Assembly (NCBI GenBank): GCA_046530735.1
Contig: JBHEQV010000008.1
Span: 45,322 to 109,321, forward strand
Origin: Arsenophonus sp046530735
GTDB taxonomy: Bacteria; Pseudomonadota; Gammaproteobacteria; Enterobacterales; Enterobacteriaceae
Direction of reading: 5' to 3'
Length of the DNA stretch: 64,000 nucleotides
Shown here: positions 44,954-55,106 of the stretch, piece after piece
Layout of the letters: each line of letters starts with the position of its first letter
Position numbering within the stretch: the stretch's first letter is position 1
The notes under the pieces: model-generated
Told to the model about the DNA's origin: nothing
Seen by the model: the letters and a program-made list of their open reading frames with translations, nothing else
The model's database searches: none
Made by a program: the position numbers and the translations under genes

Positions 44954-45100
44954 AGATTATAATGGATAACCATATAAATTATATATATTAATAGTAACTA
45001 ATTTAATCTAAATAGACAGTTATTTATTTAATAATAAATTGCACCATTTTTACATAAATGCTGATAAACTTACATTATTAGTAAAGGTGGTAAGTAATGT

Positions 45101-46141
45101 ATGCGTATTTTAGGTATAGAGACATCTTGTGATGAAACCGGTATCGCAATTTATGATGATCAAGTAGGTTTATTAGCTAATCAATTATATAGTCAGATAA
45201 AATTGCATGCCGATTATGGCGGAGTAGTACCTGAATTAGCTTCTCGCGATCATATTCGTAAAACAATCCCTCTAATTAAAGTAGCACTACAAGAAGCGAG
45301 TTTAACTGGCAATGATATTGATGGTGTTTCTTATACCGCAGGTCCTGGGTTGATAGGAGCTTTATTAGTTGGAGCGGCAATAGGGCATTCATTAGCGTTT
45401 GCCTGGAAAGTGCCGGCTATTCCTATTAATCACATGGAGGGGCATTTACTGGCACCAATGCTGGAGAAAAACAGTCCTAAATTCCCTTTTGTGGCATTAT
45501 TAGTCTCTGGTGGGCATACTCAATTAATTAATGTAATTGCAATTGGTCAATATCAGTTATTAGGTGAATCAATTGATGATGCTGCTGGTGAAGCTCTTGA
45601 TAAGATAGGAAAGTTATTAGGCTTAGATTATCCGGGCGGGCCCGCACTTTCATTGATGGCTCAACAGGGACAAGTTGGGCAATTTGTATTTCCTCGCCCG
45701 ATGACAAACCGCCCGGGATTAAATTTTAGTTTTTCAGGGTTAAAAACTTTTGCTGCCAATATCATTCGTAATAATAGTATGGATCAACAAACCACTGCTG
45801 ATATTGCTCGAGCATTTGAAGATGCTGTTGTGGATACATTAGTGATAAAATGTAAGCGTGCTTTAGAACAAACTGGTTCTAAGCGTTTGGTTATGGCTGG
45901 TGGTGTAAGTGCAAATCGTACCTTACAGCTAAAAATGGTAGAATCAATAAAAAAAATTGGCGGCCAGGTTTTTTATGCTCGTCCAGAATTTTGTACCGAT
46001 AATGGCGCAATGATAGCACTAGCTGGCATGATCCGTTTAAAACATGGCGTAAACGATAGTATGGATATTACTGTTAAAGCACGTTGGCCACTAGTAAATT
46101 TATCACCGTTAGCAGCAACAACTTTCCATAAATCGATTTAA
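45101..46141 (+). CDS. tsaD: tRNA t6A37 threonylcarbamoyltransferase TsaD
   Basis: Transfers threonylcarbamoyl to A37 of ANN-decoding tRNAs, with TsaB, TsaE and TsaC. The 346 residues compare with 337 in E. coli. The iron-binding motif HMEGH (His111, His115) is present, and the ASKHA fold is seen in ILGIETSCDETG at the N-terminus, LVSGGHTQL near 133, GGVSANRTL near 267 and FCTDNGAMIA near 298. AAAGGTGG at 45083-45090 sets the start, ten bases upstream. Divergent from rpsU as in E. coli. t6A is essential in most bacteria, which explains retention; its targets include the tRNA-Ile2 in this window. Confidence 0.97.
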   Translation: MRILGIETSCDETGIAIYDDQVGLLANQLYSQIKLHADYGGVVPELASRDHIRKTIPLIKVALQEASLTGNDIDGVSYTAGPGLIGALLVGAAIGHSLAFAWKVPAIPINHMEGHLLAPMLEKNSPKFPFVALLVSGGHTQLINVIAIGQYQLLGESIDDAAGEALDKIGKLLGLDYPGGPALSLMAQQGQVGQFVFPRPMTNRPGLNFSFSGLKTFAANIIRNNSMDQQTTADIARAFEDAVVDTLVIKCKRALEQTGSKRLVMAGGVSANRTLQLKMVESIKKIGGQVFYARPEFCTDNGAMIALAGMIRLKHGVNDSMDITVKARWPLVNLSPLAATTFHKSI

Positions 46142-46165
46142 AGTATAAAAATTAAAATATTAATT

Positions 46166-46200
46166 AATTATTTTTTCTTGTTTTTTAGTAAAAAATAATT
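46166..46200 (+). terminator. tsaD terminator
   Basis: An 11-bp A/T stem (AATTATTTTTT / AAAAAATAATT) followed by a long T-rich stretch (TCTTTTTTCT...), 25 bases after the tsaD stop. Confidence 0.55.
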
Positions 46201-46817
46201 TCTTTTTTCTCTTTTTTTCTTCATTTTTTGTCATATAGGGCTTTCTTTCCCTCTACATAGGCGCTGAATATTTTCATGATGGCGAAAGAGCATTAAACAT
46301 GAAACTACCGTAACCGGAAAGGTGAATTCCGGTTTGAACCACCAAACATAGAAGGGATCTAATAGAGCAGCGATATTAGCTCCTAATGATGAATATCCAC
46401 TGAGTATCACAGTTAGTAACCAGGTTACACTGCGATGATTCTAGATAAACCACAGCCAATGGCAACAATTGAGTCAAAGGAAGTATCAACACCTTTTCCG
46501 CTTTTAAAATGAAAGAAAATAGGAGATTATGCCATAAACAGGAGGCAATTGCAATAATTCTAAGATAAAAATGGGAGGTATTTAAATAATAGTAGACTAG
46601 CCATACTGGAATCATACCTTTTAGAAGGTCGCATACGAGCACAACTAAAGCAGCGGCTTTTTTTGCCACCTATGCGTAATACGTTTGTTGCTCCAGGGCT
46701 CGCTGAACCTTGATGTCTTGGTTCAAGGAAGACCTATCAAGCGATAGATCAATACGGCGCTGGAGCTTGACCACAGAGGTAAGCGAAGTTAATCATGCCA
46801 AGTGCAATTGCACTCAT
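46195..46817 (-). pseudogene. plsY: plsY pseudogene (acyl-phosphate:G3P acyltransferase)
   Basis: PlsY is an inner-membrane acyltransferase of phospholipid synthesis. The relic starts MSAIALGMINFAYLCG, shows SPGATNVLRIGGK (near 46690), then VCDLLKGMIPVW and ACLWHN in a shifted frame, FKSGKGV, and ends with FRHHENIQRL near 46260. Stops early in the frame and at least two frameshifts kill it. Position between tsaD and folB equals E. coli. E. coli also has PlsB for the same step, so loss can be tolerated if plsB is kept. The open piece 46376-46669 is part of it. Confidence 0.88.
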
Positions 46818-47184
46818 ATCATTGTTCCAAAATAAGCAAGATCTTTTTAACTTAACATATTAATAATACTTGTACTTTATCAAAGTATTATTTGTAACCT
46901 TGTTTCAAGGATCATGGTAATATCAGAATATTAACAATATATACAATATAGTTGTTAGTAACACACTAACAAATATCTATCTTACTATTTATTTTTAAGT
47001 TCTGATGAATTATATTTTCAACTTTTTATTCTTTCAAAAGCTATCAATACAAGTAAGTCTTTATTTTTCTATTTTTACTGAAGATTTTACTAAAAAAATG
47101 TGTTCATTTTACCATTTTAAAATGGTAATAGAGAAGTATTTGGAAAGCGGTTATTTATCGCAATTAAAAAATAAGAGAAGGTAA
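46818..47184. other. Divergent spacer between plsY pseudogene and folB
   Basis: No gene recognised; it should contain the folB promoter. AT-rich, with a small AATACTT / AAGTATT inverted repeat near 46866-46890. Confidence 0.35.
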
Positions 47185-47541
47185 ATGGATATTATATTTA
47201 TTGAACAGTTATCAGTATTCACAACTATTGGTGTTTATGATTGGGAACAAGCTACTCAACAAAAACTGTTACTCGATATTAAGATGGGATGGGATAATCA
47301 GCAAGCAGCTAAAAATGATAAAGTAGAATATTGTTTAGATTATTCTCAGGTTACCAAAGTAATAATTAAACATATAGAAACACAAAAATTTGTATTGATA
47401 GAACGGGTTGCGCAGGAAGTTGCTGATATTATTTTAAATCAGTTCGGTAGTTGTTGGGCACAAGTTAAAGTTTATAAACCAGGTATTATGACGCAGGCTA
47501 AACAAGTTGGTGTAATTATAGAGCGGACAAAATCTACTTAA
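47185..47541 (+). CDS. folB: Dihydroneopterin aldolase
   Basis: Converts 7,8-dihydroneopterin to 6-hydroxymethyl-dihydropterin in folate synthesis (also epimerase activity). The 118 residues compare with about 122 in E. coli. The N-terminal IFIEQLSVFTTIGVYDWEQ carries the pterin-anchoring Glu, and VKVYKPGIMTQAKQVGVIIER near the end carries the catalytic Lys. AGAAGG just upstream supports the ATG. Only six bases separate its stop from the stop of cca; bacA, which lies between the two in E. coli, is completely gone. Confidence 0.94.
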   Translation: MDIIFIEQLSVFTTIGVYDWEQATQQKLLLDIKMGWDNQQAAKNDKVEYCLDYSQVTKVIIKHIETQKFVLIERVAQEVADIILNQFGSCWAQVKVYKPGIMTQAKQVGVIIERTKST

Positions 47542-47547
47542 ATTAAC

Positions 47548-48777
47548 TTAAATCGGTAAAATTGTTTGTTTCTGCCACCAATCAGTTAATAGTTCTATAC
47601 GTTGTCGGGTAAGCTCATCTCTGATCGCAATACCTTTAATACCTTGTTGAATAACATTTTTACTTGATACTTGTTGCATTGTTTTAAATGCTTCAATAAC
47701 AAATTTAGCTTGTGGATAAGTGATTTTCTCTCGTCCTATCCAACCGCGAGCATCCGCTTCACAAGCGATGACTAGTTGATTAATACGCTCAGGTTTCCGC
47801 CAACTATCTAATTGATTAAATAGGTTAATTACAATTTCAGGTGTTAACTGATTAATTTGGTGAATTTGTTGATGAAAACGAGCAACTAATTTAGCTAATT
47901 CTTTCATTCTATTAGGGATATGTAGTCGATCACACATAGCTTCAATTAGCAAAATACCCTTGCTAGTATTATCGGGATATTGTTCAGTTGGGATCAACAA
48001 TTTATCAAAATCATGACAGAGAGCAGCGAATCGAGTTTCGATATTATCAGTTAATGATGCAACTATTTTTAAGGTTAAAAGAGTGTGCATTCCAGCATCT
48101 ATTGTGGACTCTGATTCTGTCACTGACAATATTCCAAATAATTGATTAATTTCAGGAAAAAGAATAGCTAACGCGCCACAATCATATAAGACACAAAAAT
48201 AAATTTCAGGCGAGGTTGATCGTAGTGCTTTTTCTGTTTCTTTCCAGACTCTTTCTGCGCTAATTGTATCAAGCTCATGATTAAAAACCATTTTTTTCAT
48301 CAATAATTGAGTTTCATTAGCAATAGTAAATTTTTGCTTAGTCAATTGAGCAGCAAAACGGGCTACTCGAAGTATTCGTAAAGGATCTTCGGCAAAAGAA
48401 GCGGAAACATGGCGTAGTAGACGATTTTTTATATCTTGTTCACCATGGAAAGGATCAATTAGTTGTCCATCTTCAGTTTGCGCGATGGCGTTAATAATCA
48501 GATCTCGACGTAACAGATCCTCTTCTATAGTTACATCAGGTTCGGCATAGTAAGAAAAACCGGTATAACCTACACCAGTTTTGCGTTCTGTACGAGCTAG
48601 AGCATACTCTTCACGTGTTTCAGGATGAAGAAAAACGGGAAAACCCTTACCTACTTGCTGAAAACCTAATTTGATTAAATCATCCTGGGTAGCTCCAACC
48701 ACTACCCAGTCACGATCAGAAACAGGCAATCCTAATAGCTGATCCCTTACCGCACCACCAACAAGATAAATCTGCAT
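47548..48777 (-). CDS. cca: CCA-adding tRNA nucleotidyltransferase
   Basis: Adds or repairs the 3' CCA of tRNAs. The 409 residues compare with 412 in E. coli. The class II nucleotidyltransferase head is seen in YLVGGAVRDQLLGLPVSDRDWVVVG (residues 3-28), RRDLIINAIAQ near 89 and DPLRILRVARFAAQL near 136. A C-terminal HD domain is present: GMHTLLTLKI near 227 and ALCHDFDK near 252, the latter varied from the usual HDLGK but with His-Asp kept. Convergent with folB. Confidence 0.96.
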   Translation of the reverse strand: MQIYLVGGAVRDQLLGLPVSDRDWVVVGATQDDLIKLGFQQVGKGFPVFLHPETREEYALARTERKTGVGYTGFSYYAEPDVTIEEDLLRRDLIINAIAQTEDGQLIDPFHGEQDIKNRLLRHVSASFAEDPLRILRVARFAAQLTKQKFTIANETQLLMKKMVFNHELDTISAERVWKETEKALRSTSPEIYFCVLYDCGALAILFPEINQLFGILSVTESESTIDAGMHTLLTLKIVASLTDNIETRFAALCHDFDKLLIPTEQYPDNTSKGILLIEAMCDRLHIPNRMKELAKLVARFHQQIHQINQLTPEIVINLFNQLDSWRKPERINQLVIACEADARGWIGREKITYPQAKFVIEAFKTMQQVSSKNVIQQGIKGIAIRDELTRQRIELLTDWWQKQTILPI

Positions 48778-48792
48778 GGTATTTTCTTTAAT

Positions 48793-49421
48793 TCATTCAG
48801 CATTCATTACGTTTTTTATATCATGGGATAATATGCGGCAATAACAAACCAAAAATTAAACCTGCATAGACCACAGCACCAGCATACATAAACCACTTTA
48901 GAATAGGCTCACAAAAATTATTATCAAGATTGATTTGCATAATTTCTATTTTTTTCCTGAACGGATTAACTCATTTTTCAGTTTTTTGTTTTCTGTTTCT
49001 AGATTAGTAATAGTTTCCTCACTGAATGCCACTTTGGTTTGTATTTTATTAATTTAATTATTCCAGTTTCTATATAATGTTAGTTAATTTTTTATGTAAC
49101 TCTTGTTTTCCCTTTTCAAGTAAGGGAATACGTGTTTTTACACTGGGTGTTTTACTAAGTTAATTTTTGGATAACCAAGCGACTCGTCCTTTTATAATCA
49201 CGAATTTTAGCGTAACCAGTTTCAGGATCTGTGATTAATAATTGAACTTGATAACCGCTTTTTAGGTTACTAACAATGTGGTAATCTATGCTAGACCCTT
49301 GGTAAATAAAAGTAGAGATCTCATCAAAAACATAAAACGTTTCTTCTGCATGAGTTGATATTAAAAGGTTAAATCCTATTAATACTATTATAAATAAAGA
49401 AAATTTTCTCATTGCATTCAA
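48793..49421 (-). pseudogene. ygiM: ygiM pseudogene (SH3-domain membrane protein)
   Basis: YgiM has a signal peptide, a bacterial SH3 domain, a coiled coil and a C-terminal membrane anchor. The first 88 codons are open (49155-49421) with a plausible signal peptide (FSLFIIVLIGFNLLISTHA) and AEETFYVFDEISTFIYQGSS plus the rest of the SH3 domain, then a stop. Beyond it the coiled coil (NLETENKKLKNEL) and the anchor (ILKWFMYAGAVVYAG...LLPHIIP) are readable but broken by stops and frame changes. Position upstream of cca equals E. coli. A secreted SH3 fragment could still be made. Confidence 0.8.
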
Positions 49422-50034
49422 CTATTTCAAACTGTAAAAAAGTGCTATTAGCTGAGATACTAATGCCTTAAATGTACTAATGCAAATCAAAAAAAAAGTA
49501 AAATAATAATTGCTTTAAATTAATTTGTTATTATTAATAATATTTCATTATTATGACTTTATATAAAAATTATAAAATAAAATTATTTACTAATTTATTT
49601 TTATAGTGTTTAGTTATTTAACAAAATTTAATTAAAATTAGAATTATTCGTTTTTAATAAAATATTTTTATTGGTATAGGGAAATGAATCACACTTTCAC
49701 TACTGTTTTCTAACTGATTTATATTAAAATTAGAGCTTCTTTCCTCTCCTCATATTGTTAGTCATAAAACTGTCCATTTTTAATCAGAAACAGAGTGAAT
49801 AGAAAAATAAGAGTCATATATTAAGTATGAGACTAAATATTATAAATAAAATAGAAATGTGTTTCTTCTTTGTGGAGAGATAAGATATTAAAAATCTAAA
49901 CTAGATATTCGTCATATAGAATTTAAATTAAAATTATCTATTTATCCAGGAAGTTATTAAAACGAATTCCACAAAAATAATATTTTTTTATATAATTTCT
50001 CCTTAGATAAACTGTTAAATATCTATTTTAAAAT
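49422..50034. other. AT-rich spacer
   Basis: No gene, RNA or clear repeat seen; very AT-rich throughout. Confidence 0.4.
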
Positions 50035-51404
50035 GAGTTATGCTTATTTCTAGCGTATGTAATTTCAGAAATGTTAGTATATCTTTCTGATTGATTTTGT
50101 AAATTATTTCAACAACAGAGAGATAATATGCTATGGAAAATCTATCTAGATGTAATCTGCGAAATCAAATATTATTCTGATCTATTGCACTAACTCATCC
50201 TAATAGTGGCATTGAGCTAATAGCACTGATATTGAAGACTAAGGTGAAACTATGGATGCGATAACGTGCTGAACGCTTCCTTAGCTGATGAGACTTTATA
50301 GCGTTCTTTGTAACGGTCATGTGCTACAGAAAAACCATAAAACTGGTATTGGGGATGTTGAGATTAAAGTGCTTAAAGTCATAAATCGTAGCGGCAACTA
50401 ACATGTTTCAACAGATGGTTACTATCATGGCTACTTGTACCCGCGTACTAGACATATCTGCCGGTGATTTTCATAAAACCATTAAAATAGACTGCTTTTC
50501 ACTAAAAACACATGGTATCTTGTCAAGTGCTATTATCAGCAGACTAACTGAACATCAATATCTTAAAAAGCACAGGCAAAGATAGCTATATTATTTGAGC
50601 AATACGTGTTATATTTATTTCTTGACCGATTACATATATACCCGTCCTATTAGACAAACTCATTGCTACATGTACTGCTGCTAATTATCGGCAATACTGT
50701 GCCGTGCATGGACGTAAGGGAGCTCATTTCGGTTAAAAATGATTATCAAAAAGTTAGAAACGAACTGAGCAGAACTTATTGATAGCTTAACGAGTGCGTG
50801 ACTTAACCATATTTTTAAACTTGCTACGAGAGTCGATACTACTAATTTTTGATACAATGATAAAGATGTTCCTGAATACGCAATATCAATATTGTTGATA
50901 TACAAAATAGCTCATTTTCTGCCTTCACTTCAAAAAAGCATGCAGCACCGAAAGTTAAAGTTAAACTTCAGTGGCTCTCTGACTAGCAGAGAGCCGCTAT
51001 GCCGCTAATAAACTCCTTGGTATTTTGTTGGAAAGGCTAAATGCATTGCCTAAAAGCAATGAAGAAGCTAGAGAAAGATTAATAAGAATGTCTTAGCATT
51101 CTAAGACTTCTCATCAGCGCATTTGGCGTCAATAAGAACAACAAATTCGAATTATAAATCAGCTTTTACGTTACAGTTTAAGGGTATCAAGCTAATGTCG
51201 AAGCAGTGTGGTTCGAGAAAGCAATCATTTCAATGGTGCTGATGCTGCTTCCGTCTGCTAAGAAAAGCTAAAACCGGCTAAAGAGATTTTAACGTGCTTT
51301 ATTCTGCTGACAATCCAAATCCAATTTAAGGATGGAGAATAGATTTACGAAATCTCAAAGATAAGCTCAACCTAACCGCCATACACTAAATTTATTAATA
51401 ACTA
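50035..51404 (+). mobile_element. IS256-family relic
   Basis: Full-length (about 1.37 kb) dead copy with both ends clear: GAGTTATGCTTATTTCTAG at 50035 and the opposite repeat ending at about 51404. Transposase remnants on the plus strand are broken by stops; the two short frames inside (50403-50585, 50681-50905) are chance. Confidence 0.7.
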
Positions 51405-51435
51405 ACTATTTATAATGGCACTTTCTTTTTGTATA

Positions 51436-51654
51436 CTATAATAGGCTTTCCAATTGCTTAAAGCCAGCTACATTAGTGTATCCTTTCCTTTGCCATCTAT
51501 CAGTGTATTCTACACCTCCTCTATCAAATATATCATCATCTCCTTCACCACAATTTATATCATTGTCTTCTTTAGCAACTAATATACCGTATTTTCTTTT
51601 ACTACTTAATACGGTTGAATTACTCTTTTCTTTAATGTTTGAATTAAATTTCAT
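51436..51654 (-). CDS. Small unidentified ORF (72 aa)
   Basis: I do not recognise this protein. The ATG at 51654 is preceded by AAGAGG at the proper distance (six bases), better than many genes here. The product is hydrophilic, with a Ser/Lys-rich start (MKFNSNIKEKSNSTVLSSKR), an acidic centre (EDNDINCGEGDDDIFD) and an end VEYTDRWQRKGYTNVAGFKQ followed by LESLL. No membrane segment or signal peptide. It lies alone between an IS256 relic and the icd pseudogene, so it has no operon partner. It may be a lineage-specific gene, a decayed piece of something larger, or chance. The in-frame extension to 51681 lacks a ribosome binding site. Confidence 0.35.
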   Translation of the reverse strand: MKFNSNIKEKSNSTVLSSKRKYGILVAKEDNDINCGEGDDDIFDRGGVEYTDRWQRKGYTNVAGFKQLESLL

Positions 51655-51979
51655 TGATATCCTCTTGTTATTTATCAACAAAAATTTAAATTAAGCAAAT
51701 TATATTACATTAAAATTAAAATTTAATAACAAGAGTATATGCTACTCCAAGAAAATCAGTTACTTTTTTAGCACTATGAAAAACTGATAATAGTAGACTA
51801 GCTATTATTTTACTGAAGAAATAATTCTTAAATCAATAAAATTGGCTTTTTTAGAGAAATATTTAAAAAAATGGAAAATTCTTGTCCTTTAAATGTTAAG
51901 TTTTATAGAAGAAAAATAGTTTAAAAAAATAAAAACTGGAACAGTTAAGCTTATTTTCTTAATTAAGAAAACTATAAAT
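51655..51979. other. AT-rich spacer
   Basis: No gene recognised between the small ORF and the end of the icd pseudogene. Confidence 0.35.
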
Positions 51980-53271
51980 TTACATATGACTAATCATTGC
52001 ATCACCAAATTTACTGCATTTTAATAACTTAACGCTTGATATATTAAGCATCAAAAATCATAGGTAATAGTTTTGGTGAAAGCATTACTCCTTGCATGCT
52101 TGCGCTATAATGATTATGTCAGCGTTTTCTATATCTAAAGCTCACATTACGTCTACTTTCAGCAAAAAAAAGTAATCGAGTCTGGATTGACTTTGCCTTG
52201 ATCTGCGTATTTTAGAAATATTCCATGGATTGCATTTAAAGAATGAATAACTATTATCTATATTTTCGAACTGAAGCCAATGCTTCTAACTTGAACTAAA
52301 TTGCATTGGAAATATAATTGCCATTAAGGTTCATACAAACAATGACGTTATAATTCAATTTGGCGCAATAAATTTATTATAAAACGCATCAGTAATCATG
52401 TTTTTAACAAAAAATCTTTAATTATCTATGAATGCTTAATTTTCATTTATTAGCCACAATTTAGTAATTCCTTACTAAATTATTGTTCTGCTAACTGATA
52501 TCCCTAATTTTTAAAAGTATCTTCAATGAATTTTACTTTATTGCCTTTATCCACTAAAGTAACCGATTTACGATTGTTTTGGACAGCATATTCAATTACT
52601 GTTTGCACTAACCGTTTCATTCCTTTTTCCGAACAGGGCTTTATTCCGATTCTTCACTTAGTTGAAGATCGAATTTTATTTCCTGGATTTCATCCATTGT
52701 AGAAATTTAATTATTTTATCTACCTTAAAGCAGAACTGCTAGATTTTTCCATTTAATACCTCATAAATATTTTAAGAATTTTCGAGAAATATAACTATAT
52801 TAATCAATTCTAACTGCTTTAGAGCGAGTGTATAGGATATGGGTGAAGCACATCACCTTGATAATAGTTCATAGGTTTTTTATAAAAATAAAGATCGAAT
52901 TTTTGACCTAAAACCATATCTAAACAAATGATATTCATCCACTTACAGGTGTAAGTTAATGGTTATTTAATAACCACATGATATTGTTAAATAAAATCAA
53001 GCATTTCATCGAAAAAACCCCTCCATACATCCTTACCATAAATTTAAGTTGATTTTTCACCAACACAAATCTCCATATAAGAAATCTTTTATCATTACCG
53101 TGATAGGCTTTATTTTTACTGTTGCATCAACCACTTTTTATATTACTTCGGTAATATAAGTATCAATACTATTCTTATCAATATAAGAAATCATTGAATT
53201 ATTAGGACACATAGCTTACCTATGTTAGTGTTATAGATTACCTTGCTGAGAAATAACTATTTTGCTTTCTA
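51980..53271 (-). pseudogene. icd: icd pseudogene (isocitrate dehydrogenase)
   Basis: NADP isocitrate dehydrogenase of the TCA cycle, decayed along its full length. The original ATG is now ATA (ESKIVIS...). Recognisable pieces in order are YIDKNSIDTYITEV, VGEKST and IYGKD, then in changing frames EKGMKRLVQTVIEYAVQNN, KSVTLVDKGNKVKF (near 52550), NLNGNYISNA, KYADQGKVNPDSI (near 52180), TKTITYDF and LLKCSKFGDAMISHM at the end. Several stops and frameshifts lie between. In E. coli icd is divergent from the rluE-nudJ-mnmA-hflD-purB group; here the same orientation is kept, with IS relics and frd inserted between. Confidence 0.88.
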
Positions 53272-53309
53272 TATAAGCTCTCCTTTTATTATATTACGTA
53301 ATACCTATT

Positions 53310-53450
53310 AACCTTGAAATCGGCTTAAGGGAATTTAACCTGCTGACTATGGTTAAAAATAACATCTAGTTTAAGAAAAAAAGCAGATTTATGAAGCATC
53401 AGAGAAAAGCGTAGAAGCTGACCATTCTACACTAGATTTATTAATAATTC
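53310..53450 (+). mobile_element. IS256 end fragment
   Basis: About 140 bp matching the 3' end of plus-oriented IS256 copies (compare 38040-38186 and 51270-51404), including ATTTATGAAGCATCA and the terminal ACACTAGATTTATTAATAA. The rest of the element is absent. Confidence 0.55.
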
Positions 53451-53868
53451 TATATTAATTTTATAGTAAATATAACATGTACCTTGAATAATTTTCTACA
53501 CTAATACTTCTTAATTTAAGATAAAAGAGAGATCTTATTGCTCATTAGGATGATAAATTTGTAGCGTAAAAAATAAATTATTACTATAATAGAAATAGTA
53601 CATTTTTTCAAAAAATATAATTAATTTTCGAAAAATATTACTCTTTAATAAATCGTTAGATATATGATCACAATTTACCAATCAAATTGATTAGAAGATA
53701 GAAAATTACATTTCTATCCTAATATTTATACCGCAGGATGGTTAAGATAGTGATAACAAGGGTCTTAAAAACTAATTAATTGTTTAGTCACGGCATTATA
53801 TAGATTCTCGTTTCACAATCATATTCATGGCAATATGATTACTAAGAAATATAATTGATAGAAACCAT
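53451..53868. other. AT-rich spacer
   Basis: No gene recognised. A degraded remnant of rluE would be expected about here from E. coli order, but none could be seen. Confidence 0.35.
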
Positions 53869-54835
53869 CATGATAATGAGACTTTATCGTCAAGCAACAA
53901 CTACAACACCTAAAATCAGTCTTGCTCTTCAGCACAACAAAGAAACTGTGTCTGATTTAGTTAAATAACATTATGTTATATCCGAATTTACCATTGATAA
54001 ATGCTAAAAGATATGTTGATGATTACATCAATATTCCCCCATCGTTTCCGATGAGGTTATTATCCGCTCATCAAGAAGCTATAGTCATTTTTCTGTGAAA
54101 AATCTTTTTCTGCTTCTCAACCATCTATTGACAGTTATATGTGAATTCCTGAACTCCGTTGTATCTCGATCTTATATAAATCTCTGTTATCCAGATAAGC
54201 ATGGATAATTTACATAAAATTAGGAAAAAACCCAGAAGCTGACATAACAAATGCTTAAAAGATATGAATCTAATTATCTAGATCATAGATATGAAATATC
54301 ATCTAAAATGTCAAACAAAACCTCACAACGTTATTTTTTCGTGTATACATCCCCTCACGCTACTCGATGGTTTTTATCTACATATATAAAGAACAAGACC
54401 ATAGCTAATATTCGACTCTTCTTACATGATCTTAAACCGGCAATATTCAATATTTATCCGGGTAATTACAGGCAATAACTAAAGAATTTATAGACCGTAT
54501 TTTTAATCTGTGAAACATTCAGTCAACAGAAAATATAAATTCAACTGTTTATGTACAGAGCTTGGTATAAAATACCTACTTATTCGTCGATCATTCTAAA
54601 ATAAATGGTATGGTTGAGCGATTTAATGGGTGTATAAGATAAGCTGCAAACCATTATTTGATTCTAATCAATATTTTGAGATCAAGCTAGATCAATATGT
54701 TTGGTTGCGCAATTAGGAATTATCCCAATTAGTATTGGGTAGTAAAATTCCATTGTAGTCTATGAAAAGTTAGTTAAAAGTTAAATTTAAATTATTCAAA
54801 AACCATGCTATTTTCCAGGAAATGACATTTAGTTA
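53869..54835 (+). mobile_element. IS481-family relic, best-preserved copy
   Basis: Most complete copy of this transposase. It starts MIMRLYRQATTTPKISLALQ, continues with a helix-turn-helix region, AHQEAIVIFL and LLTVICEFLNSVVSRS, then the integrase core: TSQRYFFVYTSPHATRWFLS (54330 on, the first catalytic Asp in IDRATRW changed), FLHDLKPA, then GMVERFNG near 54610, YVWLRN and LGSKIPL near 54735. Several stops and frameshifts make it dead. The open frame 54251-54478 is only its middle. Family assigned from the DRATRW and PQTNGMVERFNGR type motifs. Confidence 0.75.
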
Positions 54836-55050
54836 ACAGGAATAATCCAACATGAGTACTTTAAGTACTAGCGATTTTTTATCGTTAGTTAACTATCTTG
54901 AATTATTAATTTTTATCAGCATAATCACGGTAAAGATAGTCTGGTAAAGTTTATGGTTATTTGTCCGTACCTGATAGATTAATAATATATAGAACCAGAA
55001 TGAGCGATTGCTATACTGTCTGTAAATTAATCTAATTAATGCTTATCACA
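54836..55050. other. AT-rich spacer
   Basis: No gene recognised; contains a small AGTACTTTAAGTACT palindrome near 54855-54869. Confidence 0.35.
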
Positions 55051-55092
55051 AACAATAAAGGCAGATAGTAGATATTATCTGGCTTTATTGTT
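55051..55092 (-). terminator. Terminator of the frd operon
   Basis: A 17-bp stem with one mismatch (AACAATAAAG.CAGATA arm at 55051 and its complement ending at 55092) lies 15 bases after the frdD stop. It is one of the strongest hairpins in the window and well preserved. Confidence 0.6.
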
Positions 55093-55106
55093 AAATTAGT
55101 TTTTGA

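Noticed and set aside
46376..46669. 97-residue hydrophobic open frame as a membrane protein
   Set aside because: It is a middle piece of the plsY pseudogene, with the start and end in other frames.
51436..51654. Glycine-aspartate stretch as an RTX toxin repeat
   Set aside because: Only one short GEGDDD-like stretch is present; no nonapeptide repetition or large toxin frame exists.
54251..54478. 75-residue open frame as a gene
   Set aside because: It is the integrase core of the IS481-family relic; the first catalytic Asp is changed and flanking frames are broken.
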